Part shown: in pieces, positions 40,117-52,378 of the stretch
Position numbering within the stretch: the stretch's first letter is position 1
Layout of the letters: every line of letters starts with the position of its first letter
Assembly (NCBI GenBank): GCA_022829145.1
Contig: CM040742.1
Coordinates: forward strand, 17,135,131-17,199,130
DNA length: 64,000 nt
Reading direction: 5' to 3'
From: Albula goreensis
Taxonomy: Eukaryota > Chordata > Actinopteri > Albuliformes > Albulidae
Translations under genes and position numbers: made by a program
Notes under the pieces: generated by a model
The model's input: the letters and a program-made list of their open reading frames with translations, nothing else
Databases searched by the model: none
Told to the model about the DNA's origin: nothing

Positions 40117-42159
40117 TAGGCGTCCCCTGAACTTTTCCTCTTGTCATGGCCGTCTTATCCTCTTCATAAGCTGTCATGTCTGTCTTGCCCCTGAATGGGG
40201 CTAATCGAGCTCCCCTGTCTCTCCTGTGCACGACGGAGGCACACTGCTGGGGTCAGACCCCCTGGTGTCATGACTTTGCGAATTTGTCCGAGGACAGGTG
40301 CATTGTGGGTCTGAAAACTAGCTCCAGGTTCCTTTTCCTGCCCAAAGAGGCACAAATCAAATACTCACGTTTCCAACGATTTACAATCGTGTGGAAAAAT
40401 GAGACCTTTGATGTATCTGTGACAGAAGTGCATTTGTTTACATTAGAGTTATTGTGTTAGGACTAGGCTCATGTGATTTGCGACTTTTCTGGGGCAGGAT
40501 GGGGGGTGAACAGAAGAGCATTATGGCTCATTTGTGAAATTTAACCCCTAGAGGAGGGGCACATGTATCTTACTCTCTCTGTCAATTTCTTTCCTCCTGT
40601 GGGATAGCGCTGAGCTATTTATTTGCCAGAAACCTTTTAAAAATCGATCATTTAATGCAACAGTAATGAATTTTGTGGAAATTGGAATAGCGATTAAAAT
40701 GTACATTAAGTGTACTTAGAGACAATGGCCATTGAGGCACCATTTTAAGGTAATGTTGGAGTGTCATAGAGTATTAATGGAATGTTTGAGTACCCAGATT
40801 GAAATTACCTGTTACCTAGTACTGCTAATGTGTTTGAATGTGTGTGTTTGTGTGTATACTGTGCATACGTGTGTGCATGAGAATGTATATCGATGTGTTA
40901 GGATGAGTGTCTGTTTAAGTGCATTGTTTAGTCCGTCTAGGTGACAGTGTCCCCATGAATACCCTTGCTTTACCGAGTAAGCTTCTCACACCAAGCTCTC
41001 ACACAACTGAGCCAATCCCAGAATGCATTGCTTGGAGAATCAGGCCGGGTCTACCTGGCTCCTGTGTCCTTGAGCCTCTTACACTGGGCTGGTTCCCCAG
41101 GGGGTCCAGAGCTCCTGCGGGCAGCTGTACCCCGGCACACACCTTCAGCTCCACTGAACAAACAGCTCTACCTCAACACGGGCCGCTGAGCACCGTGTCC
41201 TCTCCCTCACGCGTGTCCTCATTTATTCAGCCCCATGTGTGAAATGGCACTGGAAACCCAACTGATCAACTTGGCATCTGCACTTGTGTTGAGAAACATG
41301 TGGATGTGTAGCGCGCAATTCAGAAACATCCCTTTCGCTTTGGCCAATATTCGGTTGTATGGTTATCAAACATTACCTTTGTTTTATATTGTGACAGCTT
41401 TTTTGTATCTGCATTGGTGTTCTTTATTTCCTGTCTTTCTTGGTGGTCTGTTGTTCCATGGTTTGAATGAACTTACCGTGAAAGATGATGGATAGTTGCA
41501 AGATCTTGAACTGCATAGTTAGTCTCACAAATCTAACAACAGAATTTTTTTATCTGTGACCAAAATGTTTGGTTTTTCAGTTGATATTTTTGATGAAAAT
41601 GCTTGATTTTTAACCTTCCTCTTCTATCCACTATTCTGTAAATTGCTCAAGATAGCAATGTTGAATGGATACAACTGTAAATAGAATGTTATAACTTTTT
41701 GAAAAATAAGATTGCTACAGCTGCGTACAAGCATAGATTCTTTTACATGTTACTGTCTGGTTTTGGGGGTTATGCAACTGGGTGCTCCCTGTACCCCTGC
41801 CCTCCCTGTTTTTCTGCATGGAGGGTACCAATGTTGGCAGTTTGAAAACAGGGAGTGTGGCAAAGGTGTTGTTTGTTGCCAGCAGATTAGCGATACAGCT
41901 AAACCCACCCCCCCCGCTCTCCCTTTAGAACTCGCTGCTGCAGGAAAATGGGTCAGGTTAAAAAACACAGCAAACGAACACCAAACACCCTATTTTCTGC
42001 TGACGACGTCTCCGCACATTATTTTCGAAATCTCCCACAAACAAACAGCTTGCTCCTTGATACAAACTCAATTATTAGTTATTATTACCCTCAGATGAAC
42101 AAAATACATTTTCCAATTTTTTTATGCCCCTTGAAGTTATTAGTTCAATAAATAAGATC

Positions 42160-42365
42160 TCATCAGGGCGCTCTTATTTCAAAGAGACGATTAGATTTTA
42201 CAGCAGTAATTAGCCAGGCTAAGGCTAATCCTTCTGGATGAGTAATGAGAGTGATTTCCTAATTAGATTTTCTCAAATAAGACACAAGAATAGACCGATT
42301 CTGCAAAAGCTAGAGAGTGTCAGAAATACAAAGTTAGCTAATGAGGTCTGATCACATTTCAGATA
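42160..42365. promoter_or_regulatory. Candidate enhancer, homeodomain-motif cluster
   Basis: Within 200 bp there are GATTAGA, GTAATTAGC, GGCTAATCC, AGTAATGAG, CCTAATTAGATT and GCTAATGAG, with few simple repeats. Such clusters are typical of conserved developmental enhancers. Conservation itself cannot be tested here. Confidence 0.35.
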
Positions 42366-42674
42366 GAACAAATCCCATGTATGCTTTGGATTCGGTCTGT
42401 GAAGTGTATGTGTACATTTGCTGGAGGCCAGAGAAAACACTTTTGTTCATTGACAACATTGTAGTCATTAATGTTTAGCTGCTGCAGTTTGCCTGTAAGA
42501 TTAATGCCACTAAATTGAGATGTCCAGTAAGATGTACTGTATTTCAGTGAAGTTATACTGGTGTGCCAGTACATGTGACCTTCTGGCTTTTATGTTATCG
42601 CTAGGAAAATCATGGTCATGGAGGACACTATCGTGAATAAAATACACTGCTTTATATGTAGTCCAATACCTCTG

Positions 42675-42885
42675 TTAGAGCTATGGGCTCAGTAGAGCAG
42701 TGTAAGGAAACAAGTTAGTTATTAAAAGGTTGCAGGTTCGATTTCGGGGTTCGGCTTTGCCTCCACATAAACAAGAAACTTCCTCACCTGAGCTGCATTG
42801 GTGAATATGAGGGTGTATTAATGGATAATGCTGCCCCAGTTGAAGGCATCCATTAAGCAAATTTATCTCATGAATAAAGTTGGTT
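42675..42885 (+). mobile_element. Degenerate tRNA-derived SINE
   Basis: Remnant A-box GGGCTCAGTAGAGCAG, B-box region GGTTGCAGGTTCGATTTC, then the body words CTTCCTCACCTGAGCTGCATT and GTGTATTAATGGATAATG, matching the body of the SINE copies at 57003 and 61690. Confidence 0.65.
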
Positions 42886-43639
42886 AGGAGGCATGGTGAG
42901 GATGGAATCTAAGTTGCCAGGGGTTACCAAGGGATTTCCTGTCTGTGGTCCCCTATGTCCTCCATGCATTACCCCAACATCTGGATTCCTGCACTACCAT
43001 CAAAATAAAATAAAACCTGACGGTTAATAAAGAAATAATAAATGGGGAACGGGTCAGTGCGGGTTGAGATTTTTAATGGCAGTACCTGGCAGGTGGCCAA
43101 AAACAGCAATGGTTGCTGCTGCAAATTTGAACCGTCCTCCATCTAAAAAAATGACCGTCAGAAAGATTTGCTGATAACTGGGAAACAGTGCATGACTGTT
43201 ATTAATACTGTCATTACCCATATGACTTTACTTATGGCTGTGAATTATAAAATTTCATTATTTTTTAATAGAAATATGGGTATTGTTATAGTGTGCGTGA
43301 CAGTGACTTTCAGTGGTGAGAGACCTGTTTATGGAGTGTGTGTGTATGTGTGTGTTTATGTATGTAAGAGTCCAGTCTGCCTGTGTAAGACACAACATTG
43401 AATGAGAGGATTATGTGTGTTGTGCACTTTGGTCTGGGAGCACTGATGGAGGGAGTGTTTGTGCACAATATGGACAGAGTGTGTGGATTAGCATGGTCCA
43501 TTCACAGCCCTCATGCCTTCTCCACATTATCTCAACCCCCTGAAGCACCTATTGTTAGAGCAAGCCTTCTCACACTGAAGGCCTATTGTACAGCAATTAA
43601 AGAGTGTGTGAGCTATAGGACTCTATGAGAGATTGTATC

Positions 43640-43676
43640 TCTCTCTCTGTCTTTCTCCCACATATATATGTGTGTT

Positions 43677-43722
<46 letters not shown>
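43640..43722. repeat. TC, TG and (GA)n tract
   Basis: CTCTCTCTCT, then TATATGTGTG, then about 19 GA repeats up to 43722. Confidence 0.9.
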
Positions 43723-43726
<4 letters not shown>

Positions 43727-45300
43727 TGCAGTTCATGAGCTGTGATGAATGAGTGTAGGGCCTGTCCCAGTTGGAAAAGGTGACACTTACTCTCAGGGAT
43801 AATGTGTCTGTTGTGTGTGTGTGGATGTGTATCTGTGTGTTTGTGTGTGTCTGTGTGTGTGTGTGGTCCTCATAATTGAGAATGGATGCTCTTTTGATTT
43901 ATATATAGAACAATATTAATTCAATGCAATTTTTGAAATATCAATTTTTGACTGCTGCTATTAGTACTCTATGATATACCTGCAAGTTCACAGTCCTAAT
44001 TTTTAGCAGTCTTAGGCATGTCCACAGGCTTGTAGTGTGAGGACTGCTCCCTATCAGCCATGACTGGAAGAGACAATGTTTTCTTTTTCCTGAGTTGACA
44101 ATGAACTGTATGCCATGTTGGACTCTTCAATGAAATTTAATTCCTGTTGAAATTATATTTTTTGTGAAATCAAATAAATCTAAATGTGTGTGTGTGTGGC
44201 ACACTTAAGCCCAAAACAGCAACAGGGCTGTGAAGGAGCCCTCTGTCCGTCCCTCTCCAAGTTAATGCAAGGCTAATAATATGCAGTGTGTAGTGAACAA
44301 TCCCATCATGCGCCTGGCTGGCTCTGAAAGAGGTGCCACCCACTGGCCTGTGTGCCTGGGTCTCCCCTGCCACCCTGTCCCTCAGTCCTGCACGGGTCCA
44401 TGAAACCAAGGACTCAAACAGGCTTGGTTATAGAGCAGTGCCAAAGTATTCAGGTAAAGAGAAATAAGACCAGCTCCCTTTCTCACCAATGAAGTATCCA
44501 GGAGAAAAGAAAACAAATGAAAAAACCTTCTCCAATTACTTTTTCTTCCTCTGTCACTCAATTCAATTATAACTTCCTTTCCTCTCTCCTCTCTTATTTC
44601 TCCGGGACAGTGTGTGTGAATGTGCATCTGTGTGTATGTGTGTATATTTGACTTTTCTCCTATAATGTTTTTCTTCTTTTGCCACCTCAATTCAGTTTTA
44701 ATTCCCTCTCCGCTCCTAATTCTCTTCTCACTGTATCTCTTCTTTCTCTCTCTCTCTCTCTCTCCTTTGCTTTTCAATCTGAATAACCCCACCCCCTCAT
44801 TATTTTCACAATCACCCCTGGGGGTCACCCATCCCCAAATCTCGGCTCAGATGACAGATAAATGCCCAACCCTCAGGGCAGGGGAGCTGCTCTGAGTATC
44901 AGCCACCCCCCACAACACACCCACTCCCCCTTCGCCCCCAGCCTACCCCACAACTCCCCCTCTGGGCCCCCCCTAGAGGATCATGGGAAGTCCCTTGGGC
45001 CAGGCTTGGCCTACAGGGAGGAAGGAAGTGATTCCTCCTGACTGAGATAAGGCAGTAGAGAGGAGGTTGCAGGGCAGTGGATTATTCTGTGATTTACAGA
45101 GTAGGAGATGGAGAGAGATGGAGTGGATGTGTTTGAAAGAGAGAGGAAGAGTGGCTCTCTGTGTTGACCAGAGAGCCCCCCCAGCCAGCCCAGGGGCTTA
45201 GGGGAACAGCACCCCCAGGCAGGAGATGCTTCCCTGGGGGAGTAGAGGGGCAGAACTGGGTTGCTGCTACTTTTACTGAAGCTTCTGAAATATGTATGAG

Positions 45301-45470
45301 TGGCATACATACAAGAATAGACACACACTTACATATACACACAAACACACTCTCACAGAAACACACACAAGAACAGACATACACACATACAAGTTTATGT
45401 TAATGCACAGGCACACACATATGCAGAAACACTTACACTCACACACAAAAACAGACACACACATAATCAG
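45301..45470. repeat. Imperfect (CA)n-rich tract
   Basis: CACACA-rich sequence with ATA and GAA interruptions. Confidence 0.8.
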
Positions 45471-45816
45471 GTGCATATCAAAAAATACCAAAACAACGGT
45501 CTGCAGGACCAGAGGGTATCATCCTTCCTTTTTTGCTTGTTTAAATTATTTTCCAAAAATAGAGTAAGGTGTGGTAATTTCCAAAAAAAAGAAGTCAGTA
45601 CGTATTTATGAATGTACAGGTTTAGGTTGTGTTACTATTGATAAAAAAATCTTTCGTTGCGATAATTACTTACAGCTTTGTATCACAATCCACTCGATGG
45701 CCCTTTGTTTGCGCATAGACACAGGCATGCTATTGTGTTTTGTTGGAATGCATGTCCTTAATTAGATTCGACTGAGATAATGTGTGTTATTTTCTCTGTC
45801 CCCCCTTTCTCTCTCT

Positions 45817-45822
45817 CACACA

Positions 45823-45870
<48 letters not shown>

Positions 45871-45872
45871 TT
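45817..45872. repeat. Compound (CA)n(CT)n(TA)n microsatellite
   Basis: CACACAC, then about 16 CT units, then seven to eight TA units. Confidence 0.93.
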
Positions 45873-46935
45873 CAGTGTCTCTCTGGTATTGTGGTGAGAT
45901 GCTCAAGAACTATAGAGTGGATAATAACATGTTGTCTGTCCTTTTTGGAACGCTTTAAGTGTCAGTATGGTGTTCTAGTGAACACTAACTGGTTGCCATG
46001 ATCCTGGTCATGGTTACCTGTGTCCAGTTGATGTGGAAGTTTAGGTAATTGCTATGAGCTGCGGGGTGGCATGGGTACAAATCGGAGGTGAATGTTGGCA
46101 ACTGACTGACTACCCATGCTGTCTGTGCATTGCGTGGCTGTGCTGCTAGTTTTCCCTGCACCTGTTCTTGATTGACATTCTGGCAGAATGTTGACCACTG
46201 CAATGTGTGTACTGTATACATTATTTATGCATCTGTTCAGTATGTGCAGCTGAGTTCCTATGCACATGTGTCTCCTGTATGCAGGAAGCTGGGATTAGCA
46301 GCAGAATTGTCATGGAGTACTGTGGATGAGGCTGACTGGCTGTAATTAAATGAATTACCTCATACACCCCACATTAAGTTCTAAAGTCCCACATGCCTTA
46401 TGCCAGTGTTCTGCTGTGCTATGGTCCATTGTTGTTTTGTTTGTGATGTCACTTCCTGTGGGTAAAGGTCAGTGGTGTCCAGCCCCCTGGCTGGGCTGAG
46501 GGAGCGTGGTGAATTATTCATGCCATTGACTTTGTGTCAGCTCTAACAGTCGCGCGGAGGGATGTTTTATTCATTCATCTCATTTAGGGTCCACGGGTGC
46601 ACCTGTTCTACCATTAAGCGCCCCTGTCATTTGCATTTGATGCTAATTTGGTTTAGCGGCAGGCCTACACCCCCCTCCCCATCACTGCTTCCCTCTCTGC
46701 TGTGGCTGCTCCATGTTAATTTCATTTTCACTGAGAGGGGTTTTTCCATTACTGAGTCCATTCCAAACGCAATGCATTTTATTTGTGTTTTCTTACTGTG
46801 CCTCATGTAAGAGAAAATTATTTGCAGGGGGCTGTATTTTTGGAGGGGGATTCTCCATGCCACTGTGTTTTTGTGTGTGCGTCAGTATTCTGAATGTACC
46901 AAGGCTGGGAGAAGACAGTGCCCGAGGCCATGTTA

Positions 46936-46937
<2 letters not shown>

Positions 46938-46986
<49 letters not shown>
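46938..46986. repeat. (AC)n microsatellite
   Basis: About 24 uninterrupted AC repeats. Confidence 0.96.
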
Positions 46987-46988
<2 letters not shown>

Positions 46989-47310
46989 AGCCCCCTCACC
47001 CTTTAAAAAAATCCCATAAAGTCTCCCCCAACTCCCCCCTACACCTCTCTGGGGAACATGTTCCCCTCAAAACAAAAAACCGCCTGATGCATCGAGCCCT
47101 TCCCATCATGCACCTCTCTGCTCTGCCACAGCCTGGGTGCCCGTGTGAGATCACAGCATAACTCCAGCCTGTAACACCTCTTTTTATTTGACCATGATAT
47201 ATGCAGATAAAGCATATTTACGTCTGCGTGATTTACCCTGCAACCCCCCCTCCCCTAGCCATAAATGTGTCAGAAGATATATATAATGATCCCTTCTAAA
47301 GGAAAAAAAG

Positions 47311-47313
47311 AGG

Positions 47314-47347
<34 letters not shown>
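47311..47347. repeat. (GA)n microsatellite
   Basis: AG-rich repeat with one AAAG interruption. Confidence 0.92.
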
Positions 47348-47952
47348 TACTCACCCCTGGTATTAATGAAGTGACATAGGCTAATTAACAGTCCGTTGGT
47401 GATGTTGAGCAGGGCTGCTTGCAGTGTGGCTGATTTGCTGTTCCACTGGCACCTTTCCCCCAAGTAGCCGGTCTCGCTGGGCCAGGTTTGGGTTCGCCTC
47501 CATCCTGTAGCACAGTCCCAGGCCTGTTCCCCCATGCCTGTTACTCAGGTCCTCTCCAGCACCTCTCCTCTGACAGCTGGTGGTTTGGGAGAGGACTGAG
47601 TTGGTACCCTGCCTTTGGGATGGGGAGCTGTGGTTGGAGGGCGGGGAGCACAGAGGCACTCTCTCTGGATCCGTCGTTAGCCTCTCTCAGGCCAGGGCCC
47701 CCCTGCCGGGGTCTGACCCCACAGTCTGACCACAGCATGAATGAGGTACTGTGTACCGGCACTGCAGCCGGCCCCTGCTGGCCCCCAGCAGCCCCCAACA
47801 CCCGTCCAGGAGCGCGCATGTCATTATGGCCATCGTTAAAGAGAAATCGAGGCCGCTCAGAGGGGGAAACTGACTAGAAAGAGTCAGTGATCACCCCCTC
47901 AAAGTACTGTACACTTGTGTTGTGCTTTTGTATGTGTGCGCACATGTCCTTA

Positions 47953-47958
<6 letters not shown>

Positions 47959-48030
<72 letters not shown>
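47959..48030. repeat. (CA)n microsatellite
   Basis: About 36 uninterrupted CA repeats; a TG-rich tract follows at 48153-48440, so the two are inverted relative to each other. Confidence 0.97.
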
Positions 48031-48032
<2 letters not shown>

Positions 48033-48152
48033 CACTTACTCAGGCATACACACATACACAAACAGTCACACACATAAACAAGAACTGTTTGTGCATGTGA
48101 GTGTTTGTGTTTTTCTGTGGCTGCATGTATGTTTTGCCGTAACAGCATTTTT

Positions 48153-48440
48153 AAGTGTGTGTGTGCTTGCGCATGTATGTGTGTATGTGTGTGTTTTTGT
48201 GTGTGCGTATGTGTGTGTATGTGCGTGTGTGCATGTGTGTATATGTGTGTGTGCGTGTGCGCATGTGTGTGTGCACTTGTGTGTATGAGTGTATGTGTGT
48301 GTTTGTGTGTGGTAGTGTGTGTGTTTGTGTGTGGTAGTCTGTGTGCGTGTGCGTCTGCGCATGTGTGTGTGTGTGTGTATGTGTGCGTGTGTGCGCATGT
48401 GTGCATGTGTGTGTGCGTGTATGTGTGTGTGTGTGTGTTC
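48153..48440. repeat. Imperfect (TG)n-rich tract
   Basis: Nearly 290 bp of TG/CG/TA alternating purine-pyrimidine sequence, potentially Z-DNA forming. Confidence 0.92.
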
Positions 48441-49739
48441 CTCTGTGTCTGTGTGTCAGGGTTTCATTGAGATGCTAGCATAGCGCTCCAGGACTGTTTC
48501 TTCTTTCACTTAACCATAATAACCACTCTGGTGCTTTTTAGTGGGCACATTAAACCTGCAGTGGGGGAAGGCTGGGGGGGTTTGAAACCTAACTGTGTGA
48601 TCAACGTGTCCTTCTGGGACTCTTCTCAGAATTCCACCAGCGTGCCCCGACGTTCTGGCCCAGATCAGGGAACCATGGTTGGGCCCGCTCCGTCAATGCT
48701 CGGCTTATTCCCGGGGCCCCTCCCCACCTCCTCCCCCACTGCGATCCCGTTTAAAGAAGGAAGGGAGAGCAGGGCTGCTAACGGAGGGGTTTTTGCTATA
48801 AGCTCAACAACGGAACCTTTCAGGGCTCACACTAACGCTGCGCCACGCCCCAGCGGACCGCCTCCTGTCCGGGTCTGAAGGGCCCTGACCTGAGCAGACC
48901 CAGCTCTGACTGACAGCCGCAAGCCGCGAGCCGGGAGCTGGCGCTGGCCGGGGGGGTCCCCTAGGGACAACGGGTTGCTGTCACGATATGGACAGCGTGT
49001 GACAGAGGAAGTGATGGCGGTCCGCAGTGCCTGTCACTCTCCTCACATTCGGAAGGCCTGTTGACACGAAGATGATCCCTGAAAAAAATAAGAAATTAAA
49101 AAAAAACTGCTAGAATAGCAAGAAAAAGAAAAACAAATCCTCAGCTCTGTGCAGCCTTGAGGTTTATGGTACCTTTTTGTTGTTACACTACGGTTTCAGG
49201 ATAAAAACTCATTCTTGCACAATCCACATGTTACATTAACAATCCTACTGACAACATGCAGAATTAATTGAGCAATGATTTGAAGGCTTCCCGCAGTAGC
49301 TGGTGCATCATGGGTAAAATCACAGCAGGTGGAATTGTAAGTATTTTCATCATGGTCACACAGTCATTAGAATGTCTTCAGGTGGGGGCCAATCAGCTCA
49401 CAGCCTGTTTGCAGCCATTTCATTCCTGGTGCTTTTTATTTTCCTTCTTTTGGTGAGTACAGGGGAGGCAATATTTGGAGGAGAACACAGTATTTTTAAA
49501 CTGTCTGTCTTCTCCCCACTGCACTCCTCTCAGCCTGTTTCACTTCATACTGATGGTATATTTATGTATACACAAATGTATTTATTTACTCTGAATGCAG
49601 CCGAGGGACCAGAATGACGTTCCTCTGTGTAAACGTCTGTGTTTTGTTTATCTGCATGTGTCTGGAGCACGGATTGTCTCCATAGACCATGTGTACTTAT
49701 ATAAGGAGCACTTCCAGGGTATAAAATGATCTCGCGTGG

Positions 49740-50190
49740 AAAAGCGCAGGATTAAGGGTGAAAGATTTAAGATGAAATATGGCGGTTGTCATCAGGCAGG
49801 GGCAATTATAATCAATCAGATGGCCGGGGATAAGTTAACAGCTGCTAGTTTCTCATGGAGAATGTATGACAAAATGTCTACATGCTGCTACTCTACTTAA
49901 ATAATATCGCCTTCTAGCCTTATTAATTTTTCTTTTTATTTTCCTGGTTGACAAGAGCGATCAGAAGGTCACGGTGCATGAGGCTTAGAGGCGAATGACT
50001 GAATGATGAAGAAACCATTTAGCCACGCTTTATCTCGAGTTGACATTCACCTATGTTTATTACGCTGTGCATAAATATGTAACTACCGTGTAATTGAAAG
50101 TGAATGCTTAGAGATCACCAGTGGGTTTCCGTATCATTACATCATTATAATCTGTGAAATTACATAAGGTGTTTTGGTTGCTTTATGGAT
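49740..50190. promoter_or_regulatory. Candidate enhancer segment, low in repeats
   Basis: About 450 bp with no simple repeats and many developmental transcription-factor words: ATAATCAATCAGATGG, GCCTTATTAATTTT, ATTACGCTGTGCATAAATATG, GTGTAATTGAAAG. A conserved non-coding element is plausible from composition alone. Confidence 0.3.
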
Positions 50191-50994
50191 ACATTAAGGG
50201 CTGTGGCGGAGTTGAATTAATGGTTAGGTCTATGGTCAGTTTTAGGGTAAAGGACCTGGCAAGGGGTGTCCAGCCAAGTTGTGTATCTACATAAGCATAT
50301 CTTACAGTGTGGCTTATGTGTAGAAATGCTGTATATACCCATTCTGGAAAGAATTACTGATTACATTGTTGCAGTGATCAGATTCAGTCTAATAAAGGAT
50401 GGTTATAAATATATACACATTTTGTTTACTTATTATTATTATTTACATAGTGAAAATATCACCAGGCCAATTACAGTCTCCTCATTTAAGCACAGTTTAA
50501 AATCCATGATTTTTTCCAGCATGGCAGTGTCTATTTTGCTGTTGTGGTAATGTATTCCTTTGATATATTGTTGGAATTCAAATGTTTGAAGATCAAGGGA
50601 TCAATTGAGATGGCTGACCTTTTGTGCCGCATGTTCAGAGTAAATGTGGTTGTTCTTTTAATCTGCCTGCTGTTGTGGAGAGGGAATAACATGTGTCTAT
50701 TTTGCTAATGTTTTAATAGGCTTTCAAGCCTCAGTGATGATATTTGCACTCTTTAAGGAGCACAATGTCAAATTAAACAGAATGAAAAAGAAAAACATTG
50801 GTTCAACAGCAGCCAGGAGAAACAGTATTTTCGCTCTGTAATAGGATTTGGTGTGTAAATGTTTTAAGTGGGGGAATGAGGCCAGGAAGCTGTAACACAT
50901 GTGTACGTCACAAGGGCCCCATTTTCAGAGCCTGCTTCTGCTTCAGCTGAGAAATGCAGGGAGGGAGGGGAAACTCACAGTAAACGCTGTGTGT

Positions 50995-51011
50995 GCGTAT
51001 TCATGTGTGCA

Positions 51012-51045
<34 letters not shown>

Positions 51046-51240
51046 TGTGTCTGCATGATGGAGTCTGTGTTTGGTTGAGAGCAAGGGTTTGTATGTGGTG
51101 GGCGTGTGTGTGTGTGTGTGTGTGTGTGCATGCAAGTGCATGTGTGTGTACGAGGGCAGTTTGTGCGTGTGTTTGTGCATGGGTGTATGTGGCAGTATTT
51201 GAGTGCATGTGTATGTTTGTGTCTATCTGTGTGTTTGTGT
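50995..51240. repeat. Imperfect (TG)n-rich tract
   Basis: TG-rich runs interrupted by GAGAGAG and unique words; it ends just before the octamer inverted repeat. Confidence 0.9.
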
Positions 51241-51256
51241 CAGAGAGGACATGATC

Positions 51257-51346
51257 ATTAATGCAAATTAACAAATTAATTGACATATACATATACAGAT
51301 ATACATTTTTCCAGCTATGTCCCTGCATTTGTTAATTTGCATTAAT
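51257..51346. repeat. 20-bp perfect inverted repeat with octamer motifs
   Basis: The arms at 51257-51276 and 51327-51346 are perfectly complementary over 20 bp with a 50-bp spacer. Each arm contains an octamer (ATGCAAAT on one side, ATTTGCAT on the other), the POU/OCT consensus apart from its flanks. A further 6 bp (GACATA and TATGTC) can pair inside a symmetric 5x5 internal loop. Confidence 0.85.
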
Positions 51347-51843
51347 AACATCATTAATAACGTTAATAACTTCACAGACACACACACATACACACACACA
51401 CATTTTTGTAGCTATTGGTGGGTATGTTGCAGACTGTATGCACTGGCATGTAATAACATTGTTACAACATCCTTATAACCCTATGCAGACAGTCCAGACA
51501 GTATTCAGAAAGTATTCGGAACACACTGTCCTTGCAAGTGATTGCTGTGAGTTTGCCCCCAGCAACTCTGTGCACATAGTCCATTTGTTGCTCAGGAGAC
51601 AGAGGCACCGAGAGACGCAGGGAGACACTGAGAGATACAGGGGCAAGGCATGTTTTGGGTGCTGCCCTTCCCTATGAGGAGACAATGTTGGGTGGTGGAA
51701 TAGGTGTGTGCAGCGACTAGAACGCGATGTGGAGGTTAAAAGCGTCTCGGGTGCGGAGGAACCGAGCTGCTGCCTGCAGCCACACGTCACTTCATTATTA
51801 ATAGCGGTGTCTAAATAAAACGCAAACCTTGTCAGATTTAATG

Positions 51844-51888
51844 GATGGCCGCATGCGCCGATGGCCGCATGCGCCGATGGCAGCGCAC
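51844..51888. repeat. 16-bp tandem repeat, CpG-rich
   Basis: GATGGCCGCATGCGCC occurs at 51844-51859 and 51860-51875, followed by a partial third copy. Each unit contains CGCATGCGCC, close to the NRF1 palindrome. Confidence 0.85.
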
Positions 51889-52306
51889 CCGGAGAGAGCC
51901 TGGAGTGCCGGCTGGGGCTTTTGGAGGGGGCGTTTGTTACCTTCAGTGAGAGGGGTGGTGGCATTCACAGCTTGGATTCAAGCCCCCCCACCAACCAACC
52001 TCCCAACCCCCCAGAAACACAATGCAAGCTTGTGTCAACTATGGCTTCTGGTGAAAAAGGAGGAAAAAACAGCCTGGGTAACTGTGTGGAAAGTGAACTG
52101 CGTACGCATTTTTTTTTGTACGTTCATGGGAATGTCGAATGAAGGTGTGGAAAAACAGGACAGCTCAAAAAAATGTGCAAAGTGGCTTAAAATTGGTTGG
52201 TGTTATAATACAAAAGAAGTGTTTTTTACCAAAGCACAACAGAACAGCAATGACAGCATGAGCTTTAAGTGGTGCTGATGATTTCACTACTTACCTTCAC
52301 ATTTGT

Positions 52307-52358
52307 GTGTTTGTGTATATATGTGTGTGTGTGTGTGTGTGTGAGTGTGTGTGTGTGT
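52307..52358. repeat. (TG)n microsatellite
   Basis: TG repeats with single interruptions, just 5' of the hAT-like element. Confidence 0.9.
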
Positions 52359-52378
52359 ACACATATAATGATGTGGAC

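Noticed and set aside
47488..47877. Overlapping frames on both strands
   Set aside because: GC-rich sequence with open frames on both strands; neither resembles a known protein and no start or splice context supports them.
48531..48878. 115-codon plus-strand frame
   Set aside because: Pro/Ser-rich and unrecognised, without splice or promoter support; likely chance in GC-rich DNA.
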